From assembly GCF_022484265.1 (NCBI RefSeq), contig NZ_JAKVLR010000001.1:496001-560000 (forward strand): 64,000 nt of DNA, written 5' to 3'. Position 1 is the first letter of the stretch. Each line of letters starts with the position of its first letter. The notes under the pieces are model-generated. The model saw nothing but the letters and a program-made list of their open reading frames with translations. It was not told the DNA's origin and did no database searches. The translations under genes and the position numbers were made by a program. Positions 44,700-53,226 of this stretch are shown piece after piece. The DNA comes from Companilactobacillus sp. Lineage in GTDB: Bacteria; Bacillota; Bacilli; Lactobacillales; Lactobacillaceae.

Positions 44700-45574
44700 T
44701 TTAATCCCCCCAAATGTCCACCAGGCATTGAACGAGAAATTTTCAGCATCAGAGCTGCAAACAAAATTGAAAATAGCGATAATAAGATATTCAAACTCAT
44801 TACCAACGGCAATTTGGTAAAGTCCCCTTGCACATAAAAATCATAAATATAGACAGGTAGCAATTCTTTTTGTTGGTTTCCTAGTAAAAAGGGAACCTCA
44901 TAAGATCCAAAATTGAATGAGAAATTAATGATGAAAACATTGATTAAAGCCGGTTGCAACAGGGGCAAAGTAATTTGCCAAAAAATCTGCCACTTGTTAG
45001 CGCCTAAATTTTTAGCCACATCTTGAAAATCAGAGTTCATCTGTCGCAAGATCAGCAACAACGACACAATGACAAAAGGTATTTCTTTCCAAAGGTATGT
45101 GATCAATACTCCAATTTGCCAGGGATCATTCAACAACAATGGGAAGTCGTTGCTTGATTTTAACCATCCTAAATTGGTCAACATCCCTGATAATACGCCA
45201 GTCTGACTAATAAGTTGAAATAATGCCAAAATTACAAAAATATGAGGCAGCATCACGGGTATCTGGATCATTTTAGTTAACATACCATTTTGATCTGCAA
45301 GTTTATTTTTAAAGATCAAAGCTAGCATAAGTCCGATCGCACAGGCGAGAAATGCACTGAATACGGAAAATAAAAAAGTGCGTAAGCTAATCATCATAAA
45401 GCTTGAGTCGCTTACGGCACTTAAATAGTAATGAAGCGTAAAACGTTTCATATTCAAAATTGGATAATATCCAAAACTAGTAACTAATGATTTGAGCAAG
45501 GCACTGCAGAAAAATAGAAAGAAAAATAAATAAAATGGAATTAACAATAGTATTATTTTCTTTCTAGTCACCAT
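44696..45574 (-). CDS. ABC transporter permease 1
   Basis: About 292 residues, six membrane helices and an EAA loop (DVAKNLGANKWQIFWQITL). The start at 45574 follows GGAAGGAG by about 10 bases and overlaps the lipoprotein gene by 11 bases; the frame opens ten codons earlier within that gene. Partner of permease 2 in a binding-protein-dependent importer. Confidence 0.9.
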   Translation of the reverse strand: MVTRKKIILLLIPFYLFFFLFFCSALLKSLVTSFGYYPILNMKRFTLHYYLSAVSDSSFMMISLRTFLFSVFSAFLACAIGLMLALIFKNKLADQNGMLTKMIQIPVMLPHIFVILALFQLISQTGVLSGMLTNLGWLKSSNDFPLLLNDPWQIGVLITYLWKEIPFVIVSLLLILRQMNSDFQDVAKNLGANKWQIFWQITLPLLQPALINVFIINFSFNFGSYEVPFLLGNQQKELLPVYIYDFYVQGDFTKLPLVMSLNILLSLFSILFAALMLKISRSMPGGHLGGLK

Positions 45575-46799
45575 TAAGTACATGCTCCTTCCACAGTTGT
45601 TCAATAATTGGAATCTTGTTACCAGAGATTTCTGGTAAACGCTTTTTAGCTAGTTCATCGGTTGGGATCGTATGATCCTTTTTGACTGAATCATTCAATT
45701 TAGTCGTCATATCAGCTGGAATCTTGTCGGCAGAATATGGTGAAACTGTAGCGCCGTATTTAGGATCCAAACGTTTGGTTTGTGCTTCCTTACTTAACAT
45801 CGTATTGATCAATACAATTGCTGCAGCTTTATCGGGAGCTGTCTTTGGAATTGCTAAATAGTTAAAGTTACCAATTGTTCCCTTGTCGAAAACAAACGTC
45901 TGCGCGTCATCAGTAAATTGTCCTGACGCTTTTTGAGTGGCAACGTACATTTGGTTATACGACATATCCATCGCTACTTGATGATCGGCAAACATTTTAT
46001 CTAATTGGGCTGTGGTCTTAGGATAAGTCTTACCCTGTTGCCACAAATAAGGTTTAAGCTGATTTAGATAGTCTAAGCTTGGCTTAATAACCTTATAGAC
46101 ACCAGCCTTGGTTGCAGGTGCATCATTGATGGCCTTGTAACCGACCGTTTCATAAATGATATTCCTGACGAATGCACTACCGGTAAAGTCAGGTGGTGCG
46201 ACATAAGTTAACTTGCCGGGATTTTCTTTAGCCCAATCCAACAATTTTGCCGCTGAAGTCGGATAGTTGCCCTTGAACATCTCATTGCTTCCAATCAAGA
46301 CAAACTGGGCATTTCCATAAGGAATCTCCTGTTGATCGATTGGTGTATTCATATCTCGTTTCGTATCTGGATCAGAACTTGAAATGTACTTTTTCATATT
46401 AGGAATCAATGATGGATCGATTTTTTCAAGCATGCCAAGTTTTTTAGCATTGTAAAAGTTCTCGCCATTGATCCAAAGAACATCCATACTACCTGTTTGT
46501 TTATTGGCTTCTTTTTCAGTGGTCAATTTATTGATGATCGTATCGATATCCATTGGCACACGTTTAACCGTGATGCCTTTTTTCTTCATCATTGGCGTGA
46601 CCACATCATCGACCCAACGATTTTGTGTATCAGAACCACCAAAACCGTAGTATGTCACGGTCTTTCCCTTAGCCTGTTTTTCAGCTTGCTGATAACTAGT
46701 TGGCATTTCAGATTGACTCTTCTGGTTGTTAGAACAGCCAAATAAAAGCAAGACTGGCAACATTAAAACAATTAATGTTAAAAACTTTTTCCCCTTCAA
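45564..46799 (-). CDS. Substrate-binding lipoprotein of the ABC importer (YnjB-like)
   Basis: 411 residues. A lipoprotein signal peptide (about 1-22) ends in the lipobox LLFGC, so Cys22 should be lipidated and the protein tethered outside. The mature part has VTYYGFGGSDTQNRWVDD, GSMDVLWINGENF and VAPPDFTGSAFVRNIIYE, which resemble E. coli YnjB (COG4134) as I recall it. The YnjB substrate is unknown. It follows the second TVP38 gene by 14 bases. Confidence 0.87.
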   Translation of the reverse strand: MKGKKFLTLIVLMLPVLLLFGCSNNQKSQSEMPTSYQQAEKQAKGKTVTYYGFGGSDTQNRWVDDVVTPMMKKKGITVKRVPMDIDTIINKLTTEKEANKQTGSMDVLWINGENFYNAKKLGMLEKIDPSLIPNMKKYISSSDPDTKRDMNTPIDQQEIPYGNAQFVLIGSNEMFKGNYPTSAAKLLDWAKENPGKLTYVAPPDFTGSAFVRNIIYETVGYKAINDAPATKAGVYKVIKPSLDYLNQLKPYLWQQGKTYPKTTAQLDKMFADHQVAMDMSYNQMYVATQKASGQFTDDAQTFVFDKGTIGNFNYLAIPKTAPDKAAAIVLINTMLSKEAQTKRLDPKYGATVSPYSADKIPADMTTKLNDSVKKDHTIPTDELAKKRLPEISGNKIPIIEQLWKEHVLNGD

Positions 46800-46813
46800 A
46801 ATTGCACCCCATC

Positions 46814-47467
46814 TTAAATCATTTTTTTGTGTTGACCGATTTTTTTCGGAATATAAGTTAACAAGAACAAAATCACGCCAAAAATCGTGAATTTAATCGT
46901 TAATGACATTGACACCCCTTCTGTCAATATATCTGAAGCCATATATGCGTAGATGAAGCAGGCTGGCAACATTGTGATTCCAGAGATCAGTGAAAATCTC
47001 CAAAACTTCATTGGCGTCAAAGCATACGCATAACTTTGAATCGCATATGGAAAAATCGGAACTAATCTCGTTAAGATCAAAAACGATATTCCGTTTTCGT
47101 CGACTCCCTTCATGATTTTTTTGAAAGTCGGCTTATCGCCATATTTTTTGTTGACTTCATCACGTAACAAAGTCCGTCCCAAGATAAATGAAATACTTGC
47201 ACCGACAGTGCTGCCAATAACTGTCAACAGTCCGCCAATAAATCCTCCATAGGCAATTCCGGCAACGATTGCTAATAGTCCTCCAGGCAACATGAAAACA
47301 GCTGTTACAATGCATAATAAAATAAATGCGAAATATCCGATCCAGCCTTGACTTTGAAACCAAGCCTGCATATCTGGCACATTATGAAGTTCATTGACCA
47401 AACCAGTCTGATAAAAGATGAAAAAGCCAACAATGATCAATAACACAAATGCGATAACTTTTTTCAT
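46814..47467 (-). CDS. TVP38/TMEM64 family membrane protein, short form
   Basis: 217 residues. An N-terminal helix precedes a VTT/SNARE-associated domain: LLCIVTAVFMLPGGLLAIVAG, GGLLTVIGSTVGASISFILG and LILTRLVPIFPYAIQSYA. Members of this superfamily are membrane proteins with proposed lipid-scrambling or ion-coupled transport roles. TVP38 genes often stand next to TIGR04282/04283 and arsS genes in other bacteria. It begins 3 bases after the long TVP38 gene. Confidence 0.9.
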   Translation of the reverse strand: MKKVIAFVLLIIVGFFIFYQTGLVNELHNVPDMQAWFQSQGWIGYFAFILLCIVTAVFMLPGGLLAIVAGIAYGGFIGGLLTVIGSTVGASISFILGRTLLRDEVNKKYGDKPTFKKIMKGVDENGISFLILTRLVPIFPYAIQSYAYALTPMKFWRFSLISGITMLPACFIYAYMASDILTEGVSMSLTIKFTIFGVILFLLTYIPKKIGQHKKMI

Positions 47468-47470
47468 GTC

Positions 47471-48613
47471 CTACTCCTTACCCTTAACAAGATTTTCTTT
47501 GTGACGTTTTTTTTGAATAACTTTTCGAGCAAACAACGAGGCTGTTACCAAAATAATAAATGTGATTATTCCGATAAACAACAAAGTTTTGTTGCCATCC
47601 AAACTACCACCAACAAAAGAATACACGATCGTAGCTGGCAATTGCCCAATTCCAGTTGCAATCAAAAACTTTCCTACCTTCATATCAGTAAAGCCTGCTC
47701 CATAGCTAACTTCATCGAAGGAAACAAATGGCAATAATCTCAAAATAATTATCGTGTAATCTCCGTAGTCGTTGAAAAAGCCATCCATTTTTGCCAACGC
47801 ATTCTTAGTAATGATTTTTTCAGCAAAGGGTCGACCGATCCCTCGAGCGATATAAAAGCACAATAATGCTCCAAGCATCGAACTTCCCCACGACAAGGCC
47901 GCACCGAAATACCAGCCATATAAGTAGGCATTGGCAAACGTTAAGACGAATGCCGGCAACGGAGCTACAACAGACTGAAAAACCATTAACAGTGCTGAGA
48001 TCAAAGGTCCCCAGGCTCCGAAGCTATTGATGTAATCACGCAGGGCTTTGATATCCATCCTCATCAATAAAACACTGACACGATTGATAAAATCATGGTA
48101 ACTGGGAATTACGTAATAACCGACTACTAATAAGACTAAAAATAAAATCGTTAATACTAGACTGATCTTGCTCTGCAAAGTCAATTTAGTGATCTCAGAA
48201 CCTGATTCAATTTTTACAACGGGATGAATCCTCGCATCAATTCCTAATGCTATCAACCAAATCAATAATACTGCCAGTACGATCAGGCCAATCACCTTTT
48301 CAGGCATAGTCAGGAACAACATTTTTTTAACGATCGCTCCATGAACGACAATTAGCGGCTCCAAATGGTAGGCCGCTAATAGAATCGTAAATGAAATTAT
48401 CGTTATCCAAAGTGTCTCACTGAATCTAAAAATTGCCCAATTTTGACGTAAGTGCCTTCCGTAATAAATATATAAAAGATATGTGCCGACTATTATTAAA
48501 GGAATCAACCATCCTACAGAGAGGTTGAAATTCCACCAGTTCAGCTTAGTCAGCAATGTCGCCAACAAAATACCAATGACAGCGCCGTTAAAAATAATTC
48601 TCAGTTTTGTCAT
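47471..48613 (-). CDS. TVP38/TMEM64 family membrane protein with N-terminal membrane extension
   Basis: About 380 residues. The first 185 residues hold about five extra membrane helices, with a charged stretch near residues 125-145. The C-terminal half is a VTT domain: SVVAPLPAFVLTFANAYLYG, GSSMLGALLCFYIARGIGRP and ILRLLPFVSFDEVSYGAGF. The start is uncertain: ATG 48613 or GTG 48616, both a little far from AGGGG. It lies between the secreted rhodanese and the shorter TVP38 gene. Confidence 0.88.
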   Translation of the reverse strand: MTKLRIIFNGAVIGILLATLLTKLNWWNFNLSVGWLIPLIIVGTYLLYIYYGRHLRQNWAIFRFSETLWITIISFTILLAAYHLEPLIVVHGAIVKKMLFLTMPEKVIGLIVLAVLLIWLIALGIDARIHPVVKIESGSEITKLTLQSKISLVLTILFLVLLVVGYYVIPSYHDFINRVSVLLMRMDIKALRDYINSFGAWGPLISALLMVFQSVVAPLPAFVLTFANAYLYGWYFGAALSWGSSMLGALLCFYIARGIGRPFAEKIITKNALAKMDGFFNDYGDYTIIILRLLPFVSFDEVSYGAGFTDMKVGKFLIATGIGQLPATIVYSFVGGSLDGNKTLLFIGIITFIILVTASLFARKVIQKKRHKENLVKGKE

Positions 48614-48650
48614 CACGTTGACCACATCCCCTATCGTTTACTATGAGTTA

Positions 48651-49697
48651 TTACTTTAAGATCTTTACGTTCTTGGAACGTGGGTCTCCAACTTGTACTT
48701 GGTATTTAGAAGGATTCTTCTTGTGGGCTTTATCCCAGGCATACCAGCCACCGTCAAAGACGTGGACATTTTGCCATCCAGCTTGATAAGCGATGAAGAA
48801 AGCTGTCGTAGCTCTCCAACCAGTACCACAGTAAAAGTCGATGTTACTTTCTGGAGTAATTCCCCATTCTTTCCAAGTTGGTGCAATTTCAGCAGCAGTC
48901 TTGACTGTGCCATCTTTGTGAAGCAAGTATGCTACGTCAGAACTAGTCTTACTTGACTTGGCATAAACGGCACCCTTTGGTTCACATTTGTCTTTAATGT
49001 AAGAATATCCACTGATCTTACCAGTGAATTCTTTCCATGAACGAGTACTTGCTAAAATAACGTTTGGATCAGCTTTTTGTTGCTTCTTGAAATCTGCAGG
49101 TGTCTTGATTTCATATTTAGCATTAGCTGGTACCTTAGTGCCAAAGTTGGTTGCAGCAATAGCTTTCTTCTCTGTACCCTTTTGGACTTTATAGTTTGCC
49201 TTTGTCCAGGCATTGTAGCCACCGTCAACAACCTTGATCTTGTTAACTCCGACCCAGAATGCAGCAAAAGCAACACGACAAGCGGCGTTAACGTCAGTTG
49301 AATAAACGATCAAAGTAGTTTTGCTAGTAACGCCATGCTTTAATAGCATCTTTTGAATTTGTTTAGCAGACAAAAGATTCCATTGGTTAGCTTCTGACTC
49401 GACTGAGTTTGTGTTGATGTGCATAGCACCAGGGATGTGACCCTTCTTAAAGGTACTATCGTTACCGTATGAAGCTTCAAAAACTTTGTAATTTTTGACC
49501 TTAGTCTTGTTATTGATGACCTTGTTAGTCCATTTTGGAGTAACAAAAACTGTTGGACCAGCTTTAGGCGTGGTAGTTGCATTTTGATCAGTTTGATCAT
49601 CAGCAGCTTTGACACTGCTACCGAAACTTAACGTTACGCTAGAAAGTGCTAAGACTAATGTCAGCGCGATAAGAATGACTTTTTTTATTCTTTTCAT
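48651..49697 (-). CDS. Secreted two-domain rhodanese (YnjE-like thiosulfate sulfurtransferase)
   Basis: 348 residues. A signal peptide (about 1-31, ending near SVKAA) exports it. Two rhodanese domains follow. The first (about 50-175) has YSTDVNAACRVA in the loop position, with Cys shifted from the usual place. The second (about 190-340) has the active loop DFYCGTGWRATTAF, the CGTGWR signature of E. coli YnjE. GAGGGG lies before the ATG, and a promoter and operator-like repeat lie upstream, so it heads the thirteen-gene operon. It probably passes sulfur outside the membrane. Confidence 0.92.
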   Translation of the reverse strand: MKRIKKVILIALTLVLALSSVTLSFGSSVKAADDQTDQNATTTPKAGPTVFVTPKWTNKVINNKTKVKNYKVFEASYGNDSTFKKGHIPGAMHINTNSVESEANQWNLLSAKQIQKMLLKHGVTSKTTLIVYSTDVNAACRVAFAAFWVGVNKIKVVDGGYNAWTKANYKVQKGTEKKAIAATNFGTKVPANAKYEIKTPADFKKQQKADPNVILASTRSWKEFTGKISGYSYIKDKCEPKGAVYAKSSKTSSDVAYLLHKDGTVKTAAEIAPTWKEWGITPESNIDFYCGTGWRATTAFFIAYQAGWQNVHVFDGGWYAWDKAHKKNPSKYQVQVGDPRSKNVKILK

Positions 49698-49745
49698 ATT
49701 TTCCCCTCAAAAATTAAGATATGAAATCAGACCCTAAATAATTTC

Positions 49746-49767
49746 AATTGTTACACTTTGAACAATT
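49746..49767. promoter_or_regulatory. Operator-like inverted repeat at the start of the 13-gene operon
   Basis: AATTGTT and AACAATT form a perfect 7-base inverted repeat with an 8-base spacer. It starts about 10 bases after the -10 box, where a repressor would block transcription. Confidence 0.5.
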
Positions 49768-49777
49768 CGACGTTTTC

Positions 49778-49806
49778 ATTATAAACATGAAAGTTTATAA
49801 AAACAA
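49778..49806 (-). promoter_or_regulatory. Predicted promoter of the 13-gene operon
   Basis: On the minus strand TTGTTT (49801-49806) and a perfect TATAAT (49778-49783) have a 17-base spacer, about 80 bases before the secreted rhodanese start. Confidence 0.6.
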
Positions 49807-50064
49807 TTAACTTTCGATAATGATGTAGCATAAAAATAATTGAAAATTAAAGAAAATTTGTATAAATTTCTTATCTTGCTGTCTATATCACATGTTGATA
49901 GTCGTAATTGCTATGTTAGCGGTTTTTTTGAATTAAACATGATTAGAATATTTTTCATTTTATGTGAAAACGGAACCAATTAATTTCCAAAAAATTTATT
50001 CTGTATTTGAAAATATGATTTAACATCCGATTAATGAAATGTTTAACAAATTACAGCAAATCAC
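49807..50064. other. Non-coding AT-rich gap upstream of the 13-gene operon
   Basis: No gene is visible. It holds an inverted repeat TATCA/TGATA (49886-49900), a short GCTA/TAGC hairpin before a T run (about 49911-49928) and a cre-like TGAAAACGGAACCA (49965-49978). These are weak candidates for upstream control. Confidence 0.4.
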
Positions 50065-50065
50065 T

Positions 50066-50101
50066 AAAAAAACAGCTACTCGTCAATGAGTTAGCTGTTT
50101 A
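50066..50101 (-). terminator. recD2 terminator
   Basis: AACAGCT and AGCTGTT with an inner ACTC/GAGT pair form the stem, followed by a run of seven T residues on the minus strand. Confidence 0.85.
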
Positions 50102-50118
50102 GAAATTTTTTACGATAA

Positions 50119-52572
50119 TTATTTATGTTCCTTCATAAAATCATATGGTGTGATGTTATCCATTCCAATCATCGGATCGATTGAATTGGACATGACCATG
50201 TTTAATGTCAGATGTTGCTCAGTTGGCTGATCACTAGATTCTTCAGGCTCATTTTTAACTTCAGAAGTCGGATTTTCCACTGTCTTTACCTGCGATGCAG
50301 CCTCATGAGTCTCTTCTTTAGTCATCGATTCGACTGGCTTTTTGAAGACGTTGCTTAGTCTCATTAACAAAGTTGTATTTCTTTGAGTAGATTTATCCTG
50401 AATTGCACGTGTAAATGCCGATTGATCGCCAAGCATGACCAATTTTTCTTTCGACCTAGTGATTGCTGTGTAAAGCAAATTTCGACGTAACATTCTGGAT
50501 TCTTCATTAACTAGTGGCAGGATCACAATTTCAAATTCAGAACCTTGTGCCTTATGGATCGACGTACAATAAGCCAAAGCAATATTGTTCCAATCTTTTC
50601 GGTCTAGCGTCACTTCGTTGCCATCAAAATCGATCACGATCTTGTCGACCTTATCGGTATTTTCTTTGGCCAAAATAATTCCAACGATAATTCCAATTTC
50701 ACCGTTAAAAACGTTATCCTCTGGAGAATTTACCAGATAGACGACTTTATCTTTGATCCGATAATGAACGTTTCCGACGGATACTTCTTTTCTCTTTGGC
50801 CCCATGGGATTGACGACATCTTGAATGGTCGAATTTAAGTTGTCGATTCCAGCTGTACCACGATACATTGGTGCCAAGATCTGAACATCAGCGATATTAA
50901 AGCCACTTTTTTCAGAATGTTTGATGATCTGAGAAACAGCATCAGGAACATTGCGACTGGAAGCATTGAAAAAGCTGCGATCGCCTTTATTTTCGAAAAT
51001 ATCCTGATTAACGATTCCTTCATTGATATCATGCGCTAGTTGAATAATATTCGAATCATTATCAACACGATGTATCTCAGTCAAGATCGAAGTTGAAAAG
51101 ACATCGCTATTGATCAAATCAGCAAAAATTTGACCTGGACCAACTGAAGGCAACTGGTCACGGTCTCCCACTAAGACCACTTGCGTTCCTGGTTGAACTG
51201 CGGTGATCAGAGTCTTAAATAGCCAAGTATCGACCATCGACATCTCATCAATGATCAAAAGTTTACAGTCCAAAGTTGGCTCAGCGGATTCGTCATCATC
51301 CGTACCCGTCAAACCCAGCAAACGATGAATCGTCATTGCCGGCAAGCCAGTAGCCTCACTCATGTTTTTAGCTGCTCGACCAGTTGGTGCCGCTAAAGCA
51401 ATCGCATAATCTTCTGAAGCAGGATCGAGCGTGGCATCGTTTAATTTGGCATACATAGCAACTATTCCATTTATGATGGTCGTTTTACCAGTTCCTGGAC
51501 CACCTGTTAGTAGAAAGACTGAATCGCTCACAGCCGCCTTAATGGCCTTTTGTTGAGACATGTCGTATTGAACTTTAAATTGTTCTTCGACTTTCTTGAG
51601 ATCAGCTTGGTATTCTTTTTCAGACCAGTCTGTTCCCGCAAAACTTCCCGTGATCATCTTCAAGGATTGCGCAATCGCCCATTCACTATCGAACACCATT
51701 TTGTCGTAAACACGGTGGTCCTCGACGATCAAGGTTCCCGAATTGACCAGATCAGCTAATGATTGTTTGATCTTGTCCTCTAAACTACTATCAGTTTGTG
51801 GAGAACGTAAGGTCTTCAAGGATTCTCTCAACAACTCATTTTCATCTACGTAAGTGTCTCCAGTGTTATTAATGATGTTAGTCACGATCTGCACGAGAGC
51901 ACCTTTGATCCGTCTAGGATCGTCTTCAGGGATCCCCAGTTGTTTAGCCAATTCATCGGCCCGTTTAAATCCGATCCCACGAATCTCAAGTACTAATTTG
52001 TAAGGATCTTCATTCAATTTTTCTAACGTATTAGCGCCGTACTTTTGATAGATTCTGGCAGACAATACATTGCCAAATCCATAATTGCTCAGCTTAAATA
52101 ACGTCTGCTCGGCTTGATTGCTGTTGGCAATTTGGTCAACCACTAATTTAGTCTTGTCTTCGCCTAAATTAAGAAAATCCAAAGCCTTAGGGTCATGCAT
52201 GATCTTATCGATCGCATTGTTGCCGAGTTTATCAACGATCTTCTCAGCGGTCTTTTTACCAACGCCAGGAAATTCATCGCCTGAAAAAAAGCTGATCAGC
52301 TCTTTACGACCGCTTGGCTGACTGTGATGATAAGTCTCAGCTTGAAATTGCTTTCCATATTTAGGGTGGTCGACCAAATGACCAATGAACTTATATTCTT
52401 CTTCTTCCGAGATCTGACCGAAACTACCTGTAATCACAATATCCGAGGCATCCCAATCAGTATTTGTCTTTTTAACCTTGATCGTGAAAATCTTAAACAA
52501 ATTCTCAGGATTCTCAAAAAAGATTGCTTTTACAGTACCAACAAAATATTGTTGATCATCAGTTTCAGTCAT
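50119..52572 (-). CDS. recD2: ATP-dependent DNA helicase RecD2
   Basis: About 817 residues. A 5'-3' SF1B helicase in DNA repair that works without RecBC. The N-terminal region has helix-hairpin-helix stretches (FPGVGKKTAEKIVDKLG, IRGIGFKRADELAKQLG). Motif I is LLTGGPGTGKTTII, motif II LLIIDEMSMVD, motif III VGDRDQLPSVGPG and motif VI LLYTAITRSKEKL. The last 80 residues are an acidic, low-complexity tail. The start at 52572 follows GGAGG; it overlaps the TPR gene by 8 bases. Confidence 0.95.
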   Translation of the reverse strand: MTETDDQQYFVGTVKAIFFENPENLFKIFTIKVKKTNTDWDASDIVITGSFGQISEEEEYKFIGHLVDHPKYGKQFQAETYHHSQPSGRKELISFFSGDEFPGVGKKTAEKIVDKLGNNAIDKIMHDPKALDFLNLGEDKTKLVVDQIANSNQAEQTLFKLSNYGFGNVLSARIYQKYGANTLEKLNEDPYKLVLEIRGIGFKRADELAKQLGIPEDDPRRIKGALVQIVTNIINNTGDTYVDENELLRESLKTLRSPQTDSSLEDKIKQSLADLVNSGTLIVEDHRVYDKMVFDSEWAIAQSLKMITGSFAGTDWSEKEYQADLKKVEEQFKVQYDMSQQKAIKAAVSDSVFLLTGGPGTGKTTIINGIVAMYAKLNDATLDPASEDYAIALAAPTGRAAKNMSEATGLPAMTIHRLLGLTGTDDDESAEPTLDCKLLIIDEMSMVDTWLFKTLITAVQPGTQVVLVGDRDQLPSVGPGQIFADLINSDVFSTSILTEIHRVDNDSNIIQLAHDINEGIVNQDIFENKGDRSFFNASSRNVPDAVSQIIKHSEKSGFNIADVQILAPMYRGTAGIDNLNSTIQDVVNPMGPKRKEVSVGNVHYRIKDKVVYLVNSPEDNVFNGEIGIIVGIILAKENTDKVDKIVIDFDGNEVTLDRKDWNNIALAYCTSIHKAQGSEFEIVILPLVNEESRMLRRNLLYTAITRSKEKLVMLGDQSAFTRAIQDKSTQRNTTLLMRLSNVFKKPVESMTKEETHEAASQVKTVENPTSEVKNEPEESSDQPTEQHLTLNMVMSNSIDPMIGMDNITPYDFMKEHK

Positions 52573-53212
52573 TGCTGCCTCCATTCTTGGCTAAAAATTT
52601 TTGTAAGTCAGCTAATTTTTTCTCATGCTCGACATAATAATGTTCATCCAGGGATTTAGATTGTTTTAAATAATCTTGATAAGGCTGTTCTAAATTCATC
52701 GCGCAGATCGCTAAATTAAAATTGGCCTTAGCACTCGGTTTTATTTCGTTAACTTTTGAATAGTATTGCTGAGCTGATTCAAAGTTTCCATTCGCCATTA
52801 AAAGGTCAGCCAACAATTCGTTTGCCGCTGAGTCTTTGGGCATCTTTTCTACAGCTGTCAGTGCAAAAGCAATTGCCAAAGATTTCTGACCTTGTTCGTC
52901 TAAGCTTTTGGCCTTCATGAAATAAGCTTCAGCCCCGTAATTTTTGTTGATCAATTGGTCAAACAATTCATTAGCTCGATCGTATTTGTCGGCCAGAAAA
53001 TACACATTACCCAAGTTATAAATTAGATCTTGATTATCAGGAAATAAAGTAAGAGACCTTGCCAGCAATTCTTCTGCCTGTTCAAGGTCACCAACATCAA
53101 CTAGATTTGCGGAAAGCTCCAAGATCACATCTAATTGTCTATTATTTTGATTTAAACGTGCGACTAACTTTTGAATGTGGGCACGCTTTTTACCTTCTTG
53201 TGGATTACTCAT
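52565..53212 (-). CDS. TPR repeat protein
   Basis: 215 residues, soluble and helical, with several tetratricopeptide repeats: VGDLEQAEELLARSLTLFPD, YNLGNVYFLADKYDRANELF and LMANGNFESAQQYYSKVNEI. No catalytic motif is seen. It lies between the histidine phosphatase and recD2, with translational overlap onto recD2, an arrangement shared in lactobacilli. Its role is unknown, probably protein binding. Confidence 0.88.
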   Translation of the reverse strand: MSNPQEGKKRAHIQKLVARLNQNNRQLDVILELSANLVDVGDLEQAEELLARSLTLFPDNQDLIYNLGNVYFLADKYDRANELFDQLINKNYGAEAYFMKAKSLDEQGQKSLAIAFALTAVEKMPKDSAANELLADLLMANGNFESAQQYYSKVNEIKPSAKANFNLAICAMNLEQPYQDYLKQSKSLDEHYYVEHEKKLADLQKFLAKNGGSND

Positions 53213-53226
53213 TTAATTACCTCAAA

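Noticed and set aside
49765..49779. cre-like sequence overlapping the -10 region of the 13-gene operon
   Set aside because: Only the left half (TGAAAACG) fits; the right half has two or more mismatches, so it is below what I would call a CcpA site.
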